The notes under the pieces: generated by a model | Told to the model about the DNA's origin: nothing | The model's database searches: none | Seen by the model: the letters and a program-made list of their open reading frames with translations, nothing else | Made by a program: the position numbers and the translations under genes | Assembly: GCA_049889775.1 (NCBI GenBank) | Contig: JBMHCT010000047.1 | Coordinates: forward strand, 1 to 64,000 | Direction: 5' to 3' | Length of the DNA: 64,000 bases | Origin: Jejuia sp049889775 | GTDB lineage: Bacteria > Bacteroidota > Bacteroidia > Flavobacteriales > Flavobacteriaceae | Shown here: positions 44,084 through 52,186 of the stretch, piece after piece | Layout: each line of letters begins with the position of its first letter | Position numbering within the stretch: the first letter of the stretch is position 1

Positions 44084-45634
44084 TTAAAGCGGTATATTCC
44101 CGTGCTTTCTTACAGGTTTTTTTAATTTTTTGCCTTCTAGAGACTTAAACGCCTTAATTAGTTTTCTCCGAGTATATTCTGGAAGAATCACCTCATCAAT
44201 AAAACCACGTTTTGCTGCTCTATAGGGATTTGCAAATTTCCTCGCATACTCAGCTTCTTTTTCGGCTAATTTTTCTTCTGGATTCTCGGATGATGATATT
44301 TCCTTTCTGAATATGATTTCACTAGCACCTTTTGCACCCATTACGGCAATTTCTGCTCCCGGCCATGCAAAATTAAAGTCTGCGCCTATATGTTTAGAAT
44401 TCATTACATCATAGGCACCGCCATAGGCTTTCCTTGTTATTACAGTAACTCTTGGAACAGTAGCCTCACTAAGAGCATATAAAAGCTTAGCACCATGCAC
44501 TATAATTCCATTCCATTCCTGATCTGTTCCCGGTAAAAATCCAGGGACATCAACTAAAACAAGCAATGGAATATTAAAACAATCGCAACAACGCACAAAA
44601 CGTGCTGCTTTTTTAGAACTATCCACACCTAAAACACCAGCAAAAGCCATGGGTTGATTAGCAACAATACCAATACTTCGTCCGCCTAAGCGGGCAAAAC
44701 CAACAATAATACTCTCCGCATAATCTTTATGAATTTCATAAAAAGAATCTGTATCAATAATACCAGAAATTACCTCATGCATGTCATACGGTTTGTTGGG
44801 CTTGTCTGGTACAATATCAGATAATACATCTCTTACTTCATCTTCAATTTTGTACTCTAATAATTTTGGCGTCTCCGTATTGTTTTGAGGCAAGTAACTC
44901 AATAGGGCTTTAATATCCTCCAGACATTCTACATCATTTAGCGAGGTTTTGTGTGCCACCCCTGATTTTGTAGCATGCGTTTGGGCACCACCTAGTTCTT
45001 CACTGGTAACTTCCTCATTTGTTACTGTTTTCACAACGTTTGGTCCAGTAACAAACATATAACTAGTTTGCTCTACCATAATGATGAAATCTGTCATAGC
45101 AGGGGAGTAGACCGCTCCGCCAGCGCAAGGCCCCATAACTGCTGAAATTTGAGGGATTACTCCAGAAGCCTGAACATTTCTATAAAAAATATCCGCATAA
45201 CCACCTAAAGACCTAACACCTTCTTGAATACGTGCACCGCCAGAATCATTTAGCCCGATTATTGGCGCACCAACCTTAACTGCCAAATCCATGACTTTAC
45301 AGACTTTTTCAGCATGAGTTTCGGATAATGAGCCTCCAAAAACAGTAAAATCTTGGGCATAAATGTATACCAACCTACCGTTAATGGTACCATAACCCGT
45401 AACAACACCATCTCCATATATTATTTGGTCTTCCATACCAAAATCAGTACTTCTATGTGTTACCAAAGCACCTATTTCTTCAAAAGAACCTTCGTCTAGC
45501 AGATATTCTACGCGCTCTCTTGCGGTAAGCTTTTTGTTTGCATGCTGTTTATCAATACGTTTTTGTCCGCCTCCAAGCTTTGAAAGCGTCATGCGTTCCT
45601 TAAGTTTATCTATTTTATCTTGTTTCGAATTCAT
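44084..45634 (-). CDS. Acyl-CoA carboxylase carboxyltransferase subunit, probably propionyl-CoA
   Basis: A 516-residue biotin-dependent carboxyltransferase. The two crotonase-like halves are visible (GLNDSGGARIQEGV with the GGA oxyanion pair, and VDVPGFLPGTDQE). D409 in GGAYDVM corresponds to the Asp that favours propionyl-CoA over acetyl-CoA in actinobacterial enzymes, so propionyl-CoA carboxylase (giving methylmalonyl-CoA) is my preferred reading. It is third in the operon after the biotin carrier and biotin carboxylase genes and starts 2 bases after the latter. It is not the fatty-acid AccA/AccD pair. Confidence 0.9.
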   Translation of the reverse strand: MNSKQDKIDKLKERMTLSKLGGGQKRIDKQHANKKLTARERVEYLLDEGSFEEIGALVTHRSTDFGMEDQIIYGDGVVTGYGTINGRLVYIYAQDFTVFGGSLSETHAEKVCKVMDLAVKVGAPIIGLNDSGGARIQEGVRSLGGYADIFYRNVQASGVIPQISAVMGPCAGGAVYSPAMTDFIIMVEQTSYMFVTGPNVVKTVTNEEVTSEELGGAQTHATKSGVAHKTSLNDVECLEDIKALLSYLPQNNTETPKLLEYKIEDEVRDVLSDIVPDKPNKPYDMHEVISGIIDTDSFYEIHKDYAESIIVGFARLGGRSIGIVANQPMAFAGVLGVDSSKKAARFVRCCDCFNIPLLVLVDVPGFLPGTDQEWNGIIVHGAKLLYALSEATVPRVTVITRKAYGGAYDVMNSKHIGADFNFAWPGAEIAVMGAKGASEIIFRKEISSSENPEEKLAEKEAEYARKFANPYRAAKRGFIDEVILPEYTRRKLIKAFKSLEGKKLKKPVRKHGNIPL

Positions 45635-45636
45635 AT

Positions 45637-47079
45637 TTAATTAGTTGGCAAACGCAATATGTTTTGATCTTTTTGATATTGTTTTATAGCTATTAACGTA
45701 GCTATATAAGCTTCTTCTTCGGTGTTTTGCTGGAGTATTTCTGGTGAATAATATTTTTTTACAAAGTGCGTGTCAAAATTTCCAGAAGTAAAAGCCTCAT
45801 GCTCACAAACGTATGCGCCAAAAGGTAGTGTTGTTTCAACTCCTTCTACTTTATAATCCGCAATAGCTTGTTTCATTAGAATAATAGCTTCTTCACGAGT
45901 TTTACCATAAGTGATTAATTTAGATAACATGGGGTCGTAATAGATAGGAATATCCATGCCTTCTTCATAACCATTATCAACTCTAATACCTTTATCCACG
46001 GGTAATTGGTATTTTTCTAAATGCCCTACACTTGGAAGAAAATCGTTTAATGGGTCTTCGGCATAAACCCGCAGTTCAAGAGCGTGTCCATTGATTTTTA
46101 AGTCTTCTTGTTTAATATCGAGCTTTTCTCCTCGTGCTACTTTAATTTGCAGTTCTACTAAATCAACACCAGAAATAATTTCTGTTACTGGATGCTCCAC
46201 TTGTAAGCGTGTATTCATCTCAAGGAAGTAAAAATTATGATCGGCATCCAATAAAAATTCTACTGTTCCTGCTCCTACATAATCGCAAGATTTTGCAACC
46301 TTTACAGCAGCTTGCCCCATTTTTTCACGCAATTCAGGAGATAAAACCGCAGAAGGTGCTTCTTCTACAACTTTTTGATGTCTGCGCTGAATACTACATT
46401 CCCTCTCAAAAAAATGAAGAATATTACCAAGAGTATCTGCCATCACTTGAATCTCTATATGCCTTGGGGAACTTACATATTTTTCAATAAAAACAGAACC
46501 ATCACCAAAAGCAGATGTTGCCTCACTAATAGCGCGTTTCATTTGAGATTCTAAATCTTTTTCTTTCTCAACAATACGCATTCCTTTTCCACCACCACCA
46601 GCCGAGGCTTTAATGAGAATTGGAAAACCAATGTTTTGGGCAATTTCTTTGGCCTTTGTTACATCAGTAATCGCCTCATCTATTCCTGGTACCATGGGAA
46701 TATTATAAGCCTTTACAGTTTCTTTAGCTGCAAGTTTACTTCCCATTAATTTAATAGCATGAGAGCGTGGGCCAATAAACGTAATGTTGTTTTTTTCGCA
46801 TAATTCAGCAAAATCTGCATTCTCGCTCAAAAAGCCGTATCCTGGATGAATACCGTCTACATTCAGGCTTTTAGCAACATCAATTATGGTATCGCCTTTT
46901 AAATAAGATTCGCCTGATGGTGCTTCACCAATACAAACTGCTTCATCCGCAAAACGCACATGCGGTGCATTTCTATCAATTTTAGAAAAAACAGCCACTG
47001 TCTTAATACCCATTTTCTTAGCGGTTTTCATAACCCTAAGGGCTATTTCACCTCTATTTGCAACTAAAATCTTTTTCAT
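45637..47079 (-). CDS. Biotin carboxylase subunit of an acyl-CoA carboxylase
   Basis: A 480-residue ATP-grasp biotin carboxylase that carboxylates the carrier biotin with bicarbonate and ATP. Motifs are ILVANRGEIALRVMKTAKK at the start, HPGYGFLSENADFAELC, the glycine-rich ASAGGGGKGMRIV, IEIQVMADTLGN with RECSIQRRHQK, and EMNTRLQVEHPVTE. It is encoded as a separate polypeptide, 3 bases after the biotin carrier gene and 2 before the carboxyltransferase, so the three subunits form one enzyme. The slightly longer C-terminal extension (KQYQKDQ) is typical of the non-AccC paralogues. Confidence 0.92.
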   Translation of the reverse strand: MKKILVANRGEIALRVMKTAKKMGIKTVAVFSKIDRNAPHVRFADEAVCIGEAPSGESYLKGDTIIDVAKSLNVDGIHPGYGFLSENADFAELCEKNNITFIGPRSHAIKLMGSKLAAKETVKAYNIPMVPGIDEAITDVTKAKEIAQNIGFPILIKASAGGGGKGMRIVEKEKDLESQMKRAISEATSAFGDGSVFIEKYVSSPRHIEIQVMADTLGNILHFFERECSIQRRHQKVVEEAPSAVLSPELREKMGQAAVKVAKSCDYVGAGTVEFLLDADHNFYFLEMNTRLQVEHPVTEIISGVDLVELQIKVARGEKLDIKQEDLKINGHALELRVYAEDPLNDFLPSVGHLEKYQLPVDKGIRVDNGYEEGMDIPIYYDPMLSKLITYGKTREEAIILMKQAIADYKVEGVETTLPFGAYVCEHEAFTSGNFDTHFVKKYYSPEILQQNTEEEAYIATLIAIKQYQKDQNILRLPTN

Positions 47080-47082
47080 GAA

Positions 47083-47568
47083 TTACTCAAATTCTATTAT
47101 TAGTTGGTTTTTATCAACAGCATCTCCTTCTTTAGCGTGAATTGATTTGATAACCCCATCAATAGGGGAGACAATACTATTCTCCATTTTCATAGCTTCG
47201 AGGATTAAAAGTGAATCGTTTTTCTTTACTTCCTGTCCTTCTGTAACACTTATTTCTAGTATTAACCCCGGCATGGGAGCAGTAATGGAACTAATTGTTT
47301 TTTTAGCGCCAATGGAGAAGCCCATTTTATTTATAAGGTTGTCAAGTTCATTATATAACTCAATTCTGTAAAGGTTATTATTTACAGAAACTTCGTAAAC
47401 TTTTTTATTAAAGTTTGAAGCGATTACCCGAGTGTGAAACGATTTGTTGTTATGAAGTAAATGGTAATTATGTGCTGAAACCTCAGAGATATCCAATTTA
47501 GAAATGACCTCAGTATCAATGTCAAAATCAAAACTATTATTGACTTTAGCTTTTAAAGAAGTGGGCAT
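47083..47568 (-). CDS. Biotin carboxyl carrier protein subunit
   Basis: About 161 residues from the ATG at 47568. The in-frame TTG at 47598 adds a basic, hydrophobic-rich stub, so I rejected it. The C-terminal biotinyl domain (about 95-161) has biotin site K127 in EAMKMEN, with PMPGLILEISVTEGQEV before it and DAVDKNQLIIEFE at the end. The N-terminal part (HNKSFHTRVIASNFNKKVYEV) resembles the linking region of multi-subunit propionyl/pyruvate-type carboxylases. It is the first gene of the carboxylase operon. Confidence 0.92.
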   Translation of the reverse strand: MPTSLKAKVNNSFDFDIDTEVISKLDISEVSAHNYHLLHNNKSFHTRVIASNFNKKVYEVSVNNNLYRIELYNELDNLINKMGFSIGAKKTISSITAPMPGLILEISVTEGQEVKKNDSLLILEAMKMENSIVSPIDGVIKSIHAKEGDAVDKNQLIIEFE

Positions 47569-47630
47569 AATTATCTTGCTTTTCGTAAATATAAGCAAGT
47601 TTTTGCTCTTTTACTAGGGCGTTTTTGCAG

Positions 47631-48176
47631 CTAATCTTGGGTAATTGCCGATAGTACTTTTTGATAGTACGTCTTGTTTGAAGGTACCAAATGATTATCT
47701 GTACCAATATTATTTATAAGGTTCTCGAATTCTGAAAGCATAATAAGCTTTAGGGCTTCCACTTCACCTTTTTGGGGTATTAAGTTGGATAAAGGCACTT
47801 TTAGTTCAGCTATAAAAGTATTGTGAAATTCATTATCGGTAATACCATTATCATAACTTTGAAAACATTGAAATACGCCTATTTTTTTTAGGTCTTTTTG
47901 CATTAATGTCAAACCAATTTCTTCATGGGTTTCCCTAATAGTGGCTTCCTCAGCCGTTTCGCCCGCGTCAATGTGTCCTGCTACTGAAACATCCCAAAGC
48001 AAAGGACATATTAGCTTTTCCTTAGCACGTTGTGCTAATAATACATGGTTGGTTTTTGTGTAGAGCCAGAGATGAACCGTATGGTGATACAATCCTTTTT
48101 TATGGATGACGGATTTCAACTCTTTTTCTCCTGTGAGCTTACCATCTTTGGTGGCAATATCGATATATTCATCCAT
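47631..48176 (-). CDS. Nudix hydrolase, isopentenyl-diphosphate isomerase-like
   Basis: A 181-residue Nudix protein. The Nudix box runs from G67 to L89 with the G-x5-E-x7-REx2EExG pattern (GHIDAGETAEEA, then RETHEEIGL). The N-terminus (GKLTGEKELKSVIHKKGLYH) and the HLWLYTKTNHVLLAQRA strand resemble the YfcD/Idi-like subgroup. It probably hydrolyses or isomerises a diphosphate compound, but the substrate cannot be inferred. It lies 62 bases upstream of the carboxylase operon on the same strand and probably has its own transcription. Confidence 0.87.
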   Translation of the reverse strand: MDEYIDIATKDGKLTGEKELKSVIHKKGLYHHTVHLWLYTKTNHVLLAQRAKEKLICPLLWDVSVAGHIDAGETAEEATIRETHEEIGLTLMQKDLKKIGVFQCFQSYDNGITDNEFHNTFIAELKVPLSNLIPQKGEVEALKLIMLSEFENLINNIGTDNHLVPSNKTYYQKVLSAITQD

Positions 48177-48320
48177 GAATTTTGATTCTTATAATTATAT
48201 GTATCAAAGCTAATTGAAATTCTAAAAATTATATATGTTTTAAGTTATAATATTGGTTTAGTTTGTGGTATGCAGATTAGCCTTAATTATTAGCTATAGC
48301 ACCAAGTTGGCTGATAAGCT

Positions 48321-48441
48321 GCGTTAGGGATTGAACGGCATGTTTGAACTCCCCGACGATAGGAGGGAGTGAGTAGTGAAAGCCCGACCCGAAAAACTAT
48401 TTTTCTTTAAACTATCTATTGAGTCTTAGAGGGTAACGCCC
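48321..48441 (+). repeat. Dispersed intergenic repeat, copy 5
   Basis: Begins GCGTTAGGGATTG, passes through AACGGCAT and GAAAGCCCGACCC, and ends GGGTAACGCCC, in the same orientation as copies 1 and 2. The central hairpin is different (CTCCCCGACGATAGGAGGGAG region), so termini and the GCCCGACC block are the conserved parts. Confidence 0.7.
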
Positions 48442-48490
48442 AAAGTATGGAAATCTATTACATGAAACTCTAGTTTTAAAATAATTCATG

Positions 48491-48498
48491 TATTTTTG
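48491..48498 (+). promoter_or_regulatory. pyrR operon promoter -7 element
   Basis: TATTTTTG fits TAnnTTTG, 24 bases before the ATG, followed by the GTCGCCCA stretch where transcription would start. Confidence 0.55.
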
Positions 48499-48522
48499 TC
48501 GCCCAAAGACGTTTGAAAGTTT

Positions 48523-49062
48523 ATGAGTCAGAAAGTTTTACTTAACGCAAAAGAGGTAAACATCATTCTTCATCGATTGGCTTGTCAACTTATTGAAAAA
48601 CACAACGATTTCTCAAATACGGTTTTAATTGGTTTGCAACCTAGAGGCATTTATTTAGCCGATAGGATTGCGAAAATACTTACTGAAGATTATAAGATTA
48701 AGGCCATAAAAACGGGGTATTTGGATATTACGTTTTTTAGGGATGATTTTAGAAGAAGTGATAAGCCTTTGGAGGCAAATACTACCAAAATTAACTTTTT
48801 AGTGGAGAATAAAAATATTGTTTTTATAGATGATGTGCTTTATACGGGAAGGAGTATTAGGGCTGCTTTAACGGCGGTACAGTCTTTTGGAAGACCTAAT
48901 GAGATTGAGTTGTTGACGCTAATCGACAGGCGTTTTAGTAGGCATTTGCCAATTCAGCCAGATTATAGAGGTAGACAAGTGGATGTTATTAATAGTGAAA
49001 AAGTAAAAGTAAACTGGAAAGAATATGATGATGAGGATGCCGTTTACTTAATTGATAAATAA
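48523..49062 (+). CDS. pyrR: PyrR: uracil phosphoribosyltransferase / pyr regulator
   Basis: A 179-residue type I phosphoribosyltransferase. The PRPP loop is VFIDDVLYTGRSIRAAL, with LIGLQPRGIYLADRIA near the N-terminus and the C-terminal NSEKVKVNWKEYDDEDAVY typical of PyrR. Family members have uracil phosphoribosyltransferase activity, and in Firmicutes they bind pyr mRNA. No such RNA target is visible upstream here, so the regulatory side is uncertain. It heads an operon with pyrB, 6 bases apart. Confidence 0.93.
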   Translation: MSQKVLLNAKEVNIILHRLACQLIEKHNDFSNTVLIGLQPRGIYLADRIAKILTEDYKIKAIKTGYLDITFFRDDFRRSDKPLEANTTKINFLVENKNIVFIDDVLYTGRSIRAALTAVQSFGRPNEIELLTLIDRRFSRHLPIQPDYRGRQVDVINSEKVKVNWKEYDDEDAVYLIDK

Positions 49063-49068
49063 TTATAA

Positions 49069-49998
49069 ATGAGCGAATTAAGTGTAAATCACTTGCTTGG
49101 AATAAAATATCTTAAAAAAGAGGATATTCAACTTATTTTTGAAACTGCCGATCATTTTAAAGAGGTAATTAATAGACCCATTAAAAAAGTACCTTCTTTA
49201 AGAGATATTACCATTGCTAATTTATTTTTTGAAAACTCTACAAGAACAAAACTTTCTTTTGAACTTGCTGAGAAGCGTCTATCTGCGGATGTTATTAATT
49301 TTTCTTCGGCGCAGTCTTCGGTAAAGAAAGGAGAAACTTTAATTGACACCGTTAATAACATTCTATCCATGAAGGTGGATATGGTAGTGATGCGTCATCC
49401 AAACCCAGGTGCTGGAGTGTTTTTATCTAAACATGTAAATGCTAGTATTGTTAATGCAGGAGATGGTGCACACGAACATCCCACACAAGCTTTATTAGAT
49501 TCCTATTCCATTAGAGAAAGACTAGGTGAGGTGGGTGGAAAGAAAGTGGTTATTGTTGGAGATATTCTGCATAGTAGGGTAGCGCTTTCCAACATTTTTG
49601 CACTACAATTACAAGGAGCAGAGGTTATGGTTTGTGGGCCTAAAACTTTAATTCCAAAATATATAGATAAACTTGGAGTTAAAGTAGAAACCAATTTAAG
49701 AGCTGCTTTAAACTGGTGCGATGTGGCCAATATGTTAAGGGTTCAAAACGAACGTATGGATATTAGTTACTTTCCATCAACCAGAGAATATAGTCAGCAA
49801 TTTGGAGTAACAAAAGCACTTTTAGATAGTCTTGAAAAGGAAATTACCATCATGCACCCTGGCCCAATAAATCGTGGTGTTGAAATTACTAGTGATGTTG
49901 CCGATTCTTCGCAAGCCATCATTTTAGATCAGGTTCAGAATGGTGTTGCTATTAGAATGGCCGTTATATATTTACTTGCATCAAAAATAAAACACTAA
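49069..49998 (+). CDS. pyrB: Aspartate carbamoyltransferase catalytic subunit
   Basis: A 309-residue catalytic chain that forms carbamoyl-aspartate from carbamoyl phosphate and aspartate, the committed step of pyrimidine synthesis. It has the carbamoyl phosphate loop FFENSTRTKLSFELAEKRL, GDGAHEHPTQALLDSYSI, IVGDILHSRVALSN and the closing MHPGPINRGVEI. No regulatory pyrI gene follows, which is usual in the PyrR-linked type. It follows pyrR at 6 bases and precedes a small gene at 3 bases. Confidence 0.97.
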   Translation: MSELSVNHLLGIKYLKKEDIQLIFETADHFKEVINRPIKKVPSLRDITIANLFFENSTRTKLSFELAEKRLSADVINFSSAQSSVKKGETLIDTVNNILSMKVDMVVMRHPNPGAGVFLSKHVNASIVNAGDGAHEHPTQALLDSYSIRERLGEVGGKKVVIVGDILHSRVALSNIFALQLQGAEVMVCGPKTLIPKYIDKLGVKVETNLRAALNWCDVANMLRVQNERMDISYFPSTREYSQQFGVTKALLDSLEKEITIMHPGPINRGVEITSDVADSSQAIILDQVQNGVAIRMAVIYLLASKIKH

Positions 49999-50001
49999 GC
50001 T

Positions 50002-50334
50002 ATGATTATTGATAAGAAGGGTAATATTTCCACAATTACCCAAGAGAAATTTACGGTTGTAGAGTTGGTAAAAAAGTTAGAAGCCTTATATCCAAAGTTT
50101 AAAAATGATAATATTATTGTCGTTTTAACAACTCTGGATCTAATAAATGAAAATGATATAAGTGAGTTTCTTCAAATATCAAACATGCATAGAGACAATA
50201 AGCATTCGTTCGTGATTGTTTCTGATAAAGTGGATTTAGACAAAATTTCAGATGATCTAGTTGTTGTACCAACACAACAGGAAGCTTTTGATATCGTGGA
50301 AATGGAAGAAATGGAGCGCGATTTAGGATTTTAG
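50002..50334 (+). CDS. Small STAS-like conserved protein of the pyr-rnz operon
   Basis: A 110-residue acidic protein with alternating strands and helices (MIIDKKGNISTITQ, then NIIVVLTTLDLINENDISEF, HSFVIVSDKVDL, VVVPTQQEAFDIVEMEE). The layout resembles a STAS-type alpha/beta fold. Homologues in related bacteria are sometimes labelled 'ribonuclease Z' only because they precede rnz, and no metal-binding motif is present here. The gene lies between pyrB and rnz with gaps of 3 and 4 bases, so it is surely co-expressed. The function is unknown. Confidence 0.75.
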   Translation: MIIDKKGNISTITQEKFTVVELVKKLEALYPKFKNDNIIVVLTTLDLINENDISEFLQISNMHRDNKHSFVIVSDKVDLDKISDDLVVVPTQQEAFDIVEMEEMERDLGF

Positions 50335-50338
50335 CATC

Positions 50339-51247
50339 ATGAAATTAACCATACTAGGCTGTTACAGTGCAACCCCAAGAACTTTAGGCAATACCACATC
50401 ACAAGTTTTAGAGATTAAAAACCATATGTTTTTAATTGATTGCGGTGAGGGCACACAAGTACAATTAAGAAGGCATAAGGTAAAGTTTAACCGTATAAAA
50501 CACATTTTTATATCCCATTTACACGGTGACCATTTTTACGGTTTAGTTGGTTTAGTTTCTACATTTAGACTATTGACAAGAGAGGCAGACCTTCATATTT
50601 ACGGTCCAAAAGGGATTAAAGAGGCTATCACCTTACAATTGAAACTAGCAGATTCTTGGACCAATTATAATTTATTTTTTCATGAATTAACATCTGAATC
50701 TTCAGAATTAATTTTTGAAGATGATAACGTGGAAGTTTACACCATTCCGTTAGAACATAGAGTATATACTAATGGCTACCTATTTAAGGAAAAGCTGGGT
50801 GAAAGGAAATTGAATATTGATGCTATTGAAGAAGCAAAGATTGATACGGCCTATTATCAAAAACTTAAACAAGGTTTCGATGTGAAAAATGAAGATGGCG
50901 TTTTAATTGACAACAACACCGTGACATTTCCACCAAAAAGGTCAAAGAGCTACGCGTTTTGCAGTGACACGGTATATAAAGAAGAAATTGTTCCCATCAT
51001 AAATAATGTAGATGTGCTATATCACGAGTCTACTTTTTTAGAGGCACATTCTCATTTAGCACCTAAAACAAAACATAGCACAGCAAAAGAAGCAGCTACA
51101 ATAGCGCAAAAAGCTAATGCCGGAACTCTTATATTGGGTCACTATTCATCTCGATACCCTGATTTAGAAGCGTTTAGGGAAGAAGCTAAACCATATTTTG
51201 AAAATGTAGAGTTAGCCGAAGATGGTAAACGTTTTATATTTAACTAG
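50339..51247 (+). CDS. rnz: Ribonuclease Z
   Basis: A 302-residue metallo-beta-lactamase-fold tRNA 3' endonuclease. The metal motif HLHGDHFYGL is typical, preceded by the sequence CGEGTQVQLRRHKVKF. Further ligands are in the SDTV stretch (Asp near 206), the HEST block and the terminal GHYSSRY. The exosite-bearing segment is short, as in RNase Z rather than ElaC-like trimmers. It ends the pyrR-pyrB-small gene-rnz operon. Its end overlaps the converging STAS-like gene by 8 bases. Confidence 0.95.
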   Translation: MKLTILGCYSATPRTLGNTTSQVLEIKNHMFLIDCGEGTQVQLRRHKVKFNRIKHIFISHLHGDHFYGLVGLVSTFRLLTREADLHIYGPKGIKEAITLQLKLADSWTNYNLFFHELTSESSELIFEDDNVEVYTIPLEHRVYTNGYLFKEKLGERKLNIDAIEEAKIDTAYYQKLKQGFDVKNEDGVLIDNNTVTFPPKRSKSYAFCSDTVYKEEIVPIINNVDVLYHESTFLEAHSHLAPKTKHSTAKEAATIAQKANAGTLILGHYSSRYPDLEAFREEAKPYFENVELAEDGKRFIFN

Positions 51248-51653
51248 TTGCCTTAATTGCCTTAGTCCATTCGATTGCTTCCTCTAAACTGCTAAACCCT
51301 TTTACCTGTTTTGGACACATTCGACTTTCAATTTCGAAATTCATCAAATTTGTAAGATTGTAAAAAACGATAGCTCCGGCATAAAATATATCAAAATGCT
51401 CAAGTGCCTTCACCCATAATTGTGGATTAGAGGAGTATGAATTTACACGATTTGAAATAAAACAAATTTCAGCATCTTTCCCATAAAAGTTGTTTAATGT
51501 ATCCATTAAAGATTCTACTTTTCCCTGGTCTAGGTGTGTGCCACTATTAATTTCAGATATGAAGAAGGCATCAAATAAATACAATACACCAAATCCCAAA
51601 TCTTGTGTTTGATAAGTAGAAGTTTTAAAATATGCTGTTTCAGAAAATTTCAA
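51240..51653 (-). CDS. STAS/SpoIIAA-like paralogue A
   Basis: A 137-residue protein of the SpoIIAA-like class in Bacteroidota, with strands around GVLYLFDAFFISEINSGTHL, the conserved CFISNRVNSYS and a C-terminal helix GFSSLEEAIEWTKAI. It is a paralogue of the next gene (51665-52078), with the NR-NSYS core and a terminal SLEEAI-type helix in common. Such proteins have no established function and may bind partners as anti-sigma-antagonist-like modules, which is inference. It overlaps the converging rnz end by 8 bases. Confidence 0.72.
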   Translation of the reverse strand: MKFSETAYFKTSTYQTQDLGFGVLYLFDAFFISEINSGTHLDQGKVESLMDTLNNFYGKDAEICFISNRVNSYSSNPQLWVKALEHFDIFYAGAIVFYNLTNLMNFEIESRMCPKQVKGFSSLEEAIEWTKAIKATS

Positions 51654-51664
51654 TGCTTGTAAAA

Positions 51665-52078
51665 TTAATTAAGTTCTTTTAAGGTATTAACCCATTTTAT
51701 AGCTTCATCCAAAGAAAAACAACGTTTTATGCTAGCCGAGGTAAACTGCTTTTCTACAGAGGCACTTAAGTAAGCACCATTATTATAACTAACAATTGCA
51801 CTTGCCACTAATAAATTATATTGCTTTTCAAGTTTTTGCCAGTTTTGTGGGTCTATAGAATAGGCATTAATGCGGTTGGCAATGTACGCTATTCGTACAT
51901 CTTCCCCATAATATTCAAAAATCTCACTTATTAAAAGTGTGGCGTTTTGCCATGTGAAATGTATACCTTCAAACGGTTCTGCAAGAACAAATTTTTTACA
52001 GAAATAATAATTACCAAAAGGTAATTCTACTTTATGAGGATTTAAGCTCTCAAAATGTGGCGAATTTTCAAATTTCAT
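51665..52078 (-). CDS. STAS/SpoIIAA-like paralogue B
   Basis: A 137-residue paralogue of the preceding gene with the same length and layout: LPFGNYYFCKKFVLAEPFEG, VRIAYIANRINAYS and RCFSLDEAIKWVNTL. The core and terminal helix are shared while surface strands differ, so this is an older tandem duplication. It precedes the other copy by 11 bases and is divergent from pdxH. Function unknown. Confidence 0.72.
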   Translation of the reverse strand: MKFENSPHFESLNPHKVELPFGNYYFCKKFVLAEPFEGIHFTWQNATLLISEIFEYYGEDVRIAYIANRINAYSIDPQNWQKLEKQYNLLVASAIVSYNNGAYLSASVEKQFTSASIKRCFSLDEAIKWVNTLKELN

Positions 52079-52186
52079 TGGTTGGAAATGAATTTAAATT
52101 AAATGTTTCTGAGAGACACACTAATTTATGAAGTTTATATGAATTTTCTGCTTTAGTAAGGATCATTTTTTTATTAATTTCGTTAA

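Larger units (their letters stand above)
48177..48522. other. Intergenic region upstream of pyrR
   Basis: A 346-base non-coding gap between divergent genes. It holds dispersed repeat copy 5 (48321-48441) and the pyrR promoter element at 48491. The first 140 bases are plain AT-rich promoter-like DNA for the Nudix gene. I see no PyrR-type attenuator or anti-terminator fold, as the space between the predicted transcription start and ATG is only about 20 bases. Confidence 0.55.

Noticed and set aside
48441..48522. PyrR-type transcription attenuator before pyrR
   Set aside because: The predicted transcription start leaves only about 20 bases before the ATG, too short for anti-terminator, terminator and binding loop.
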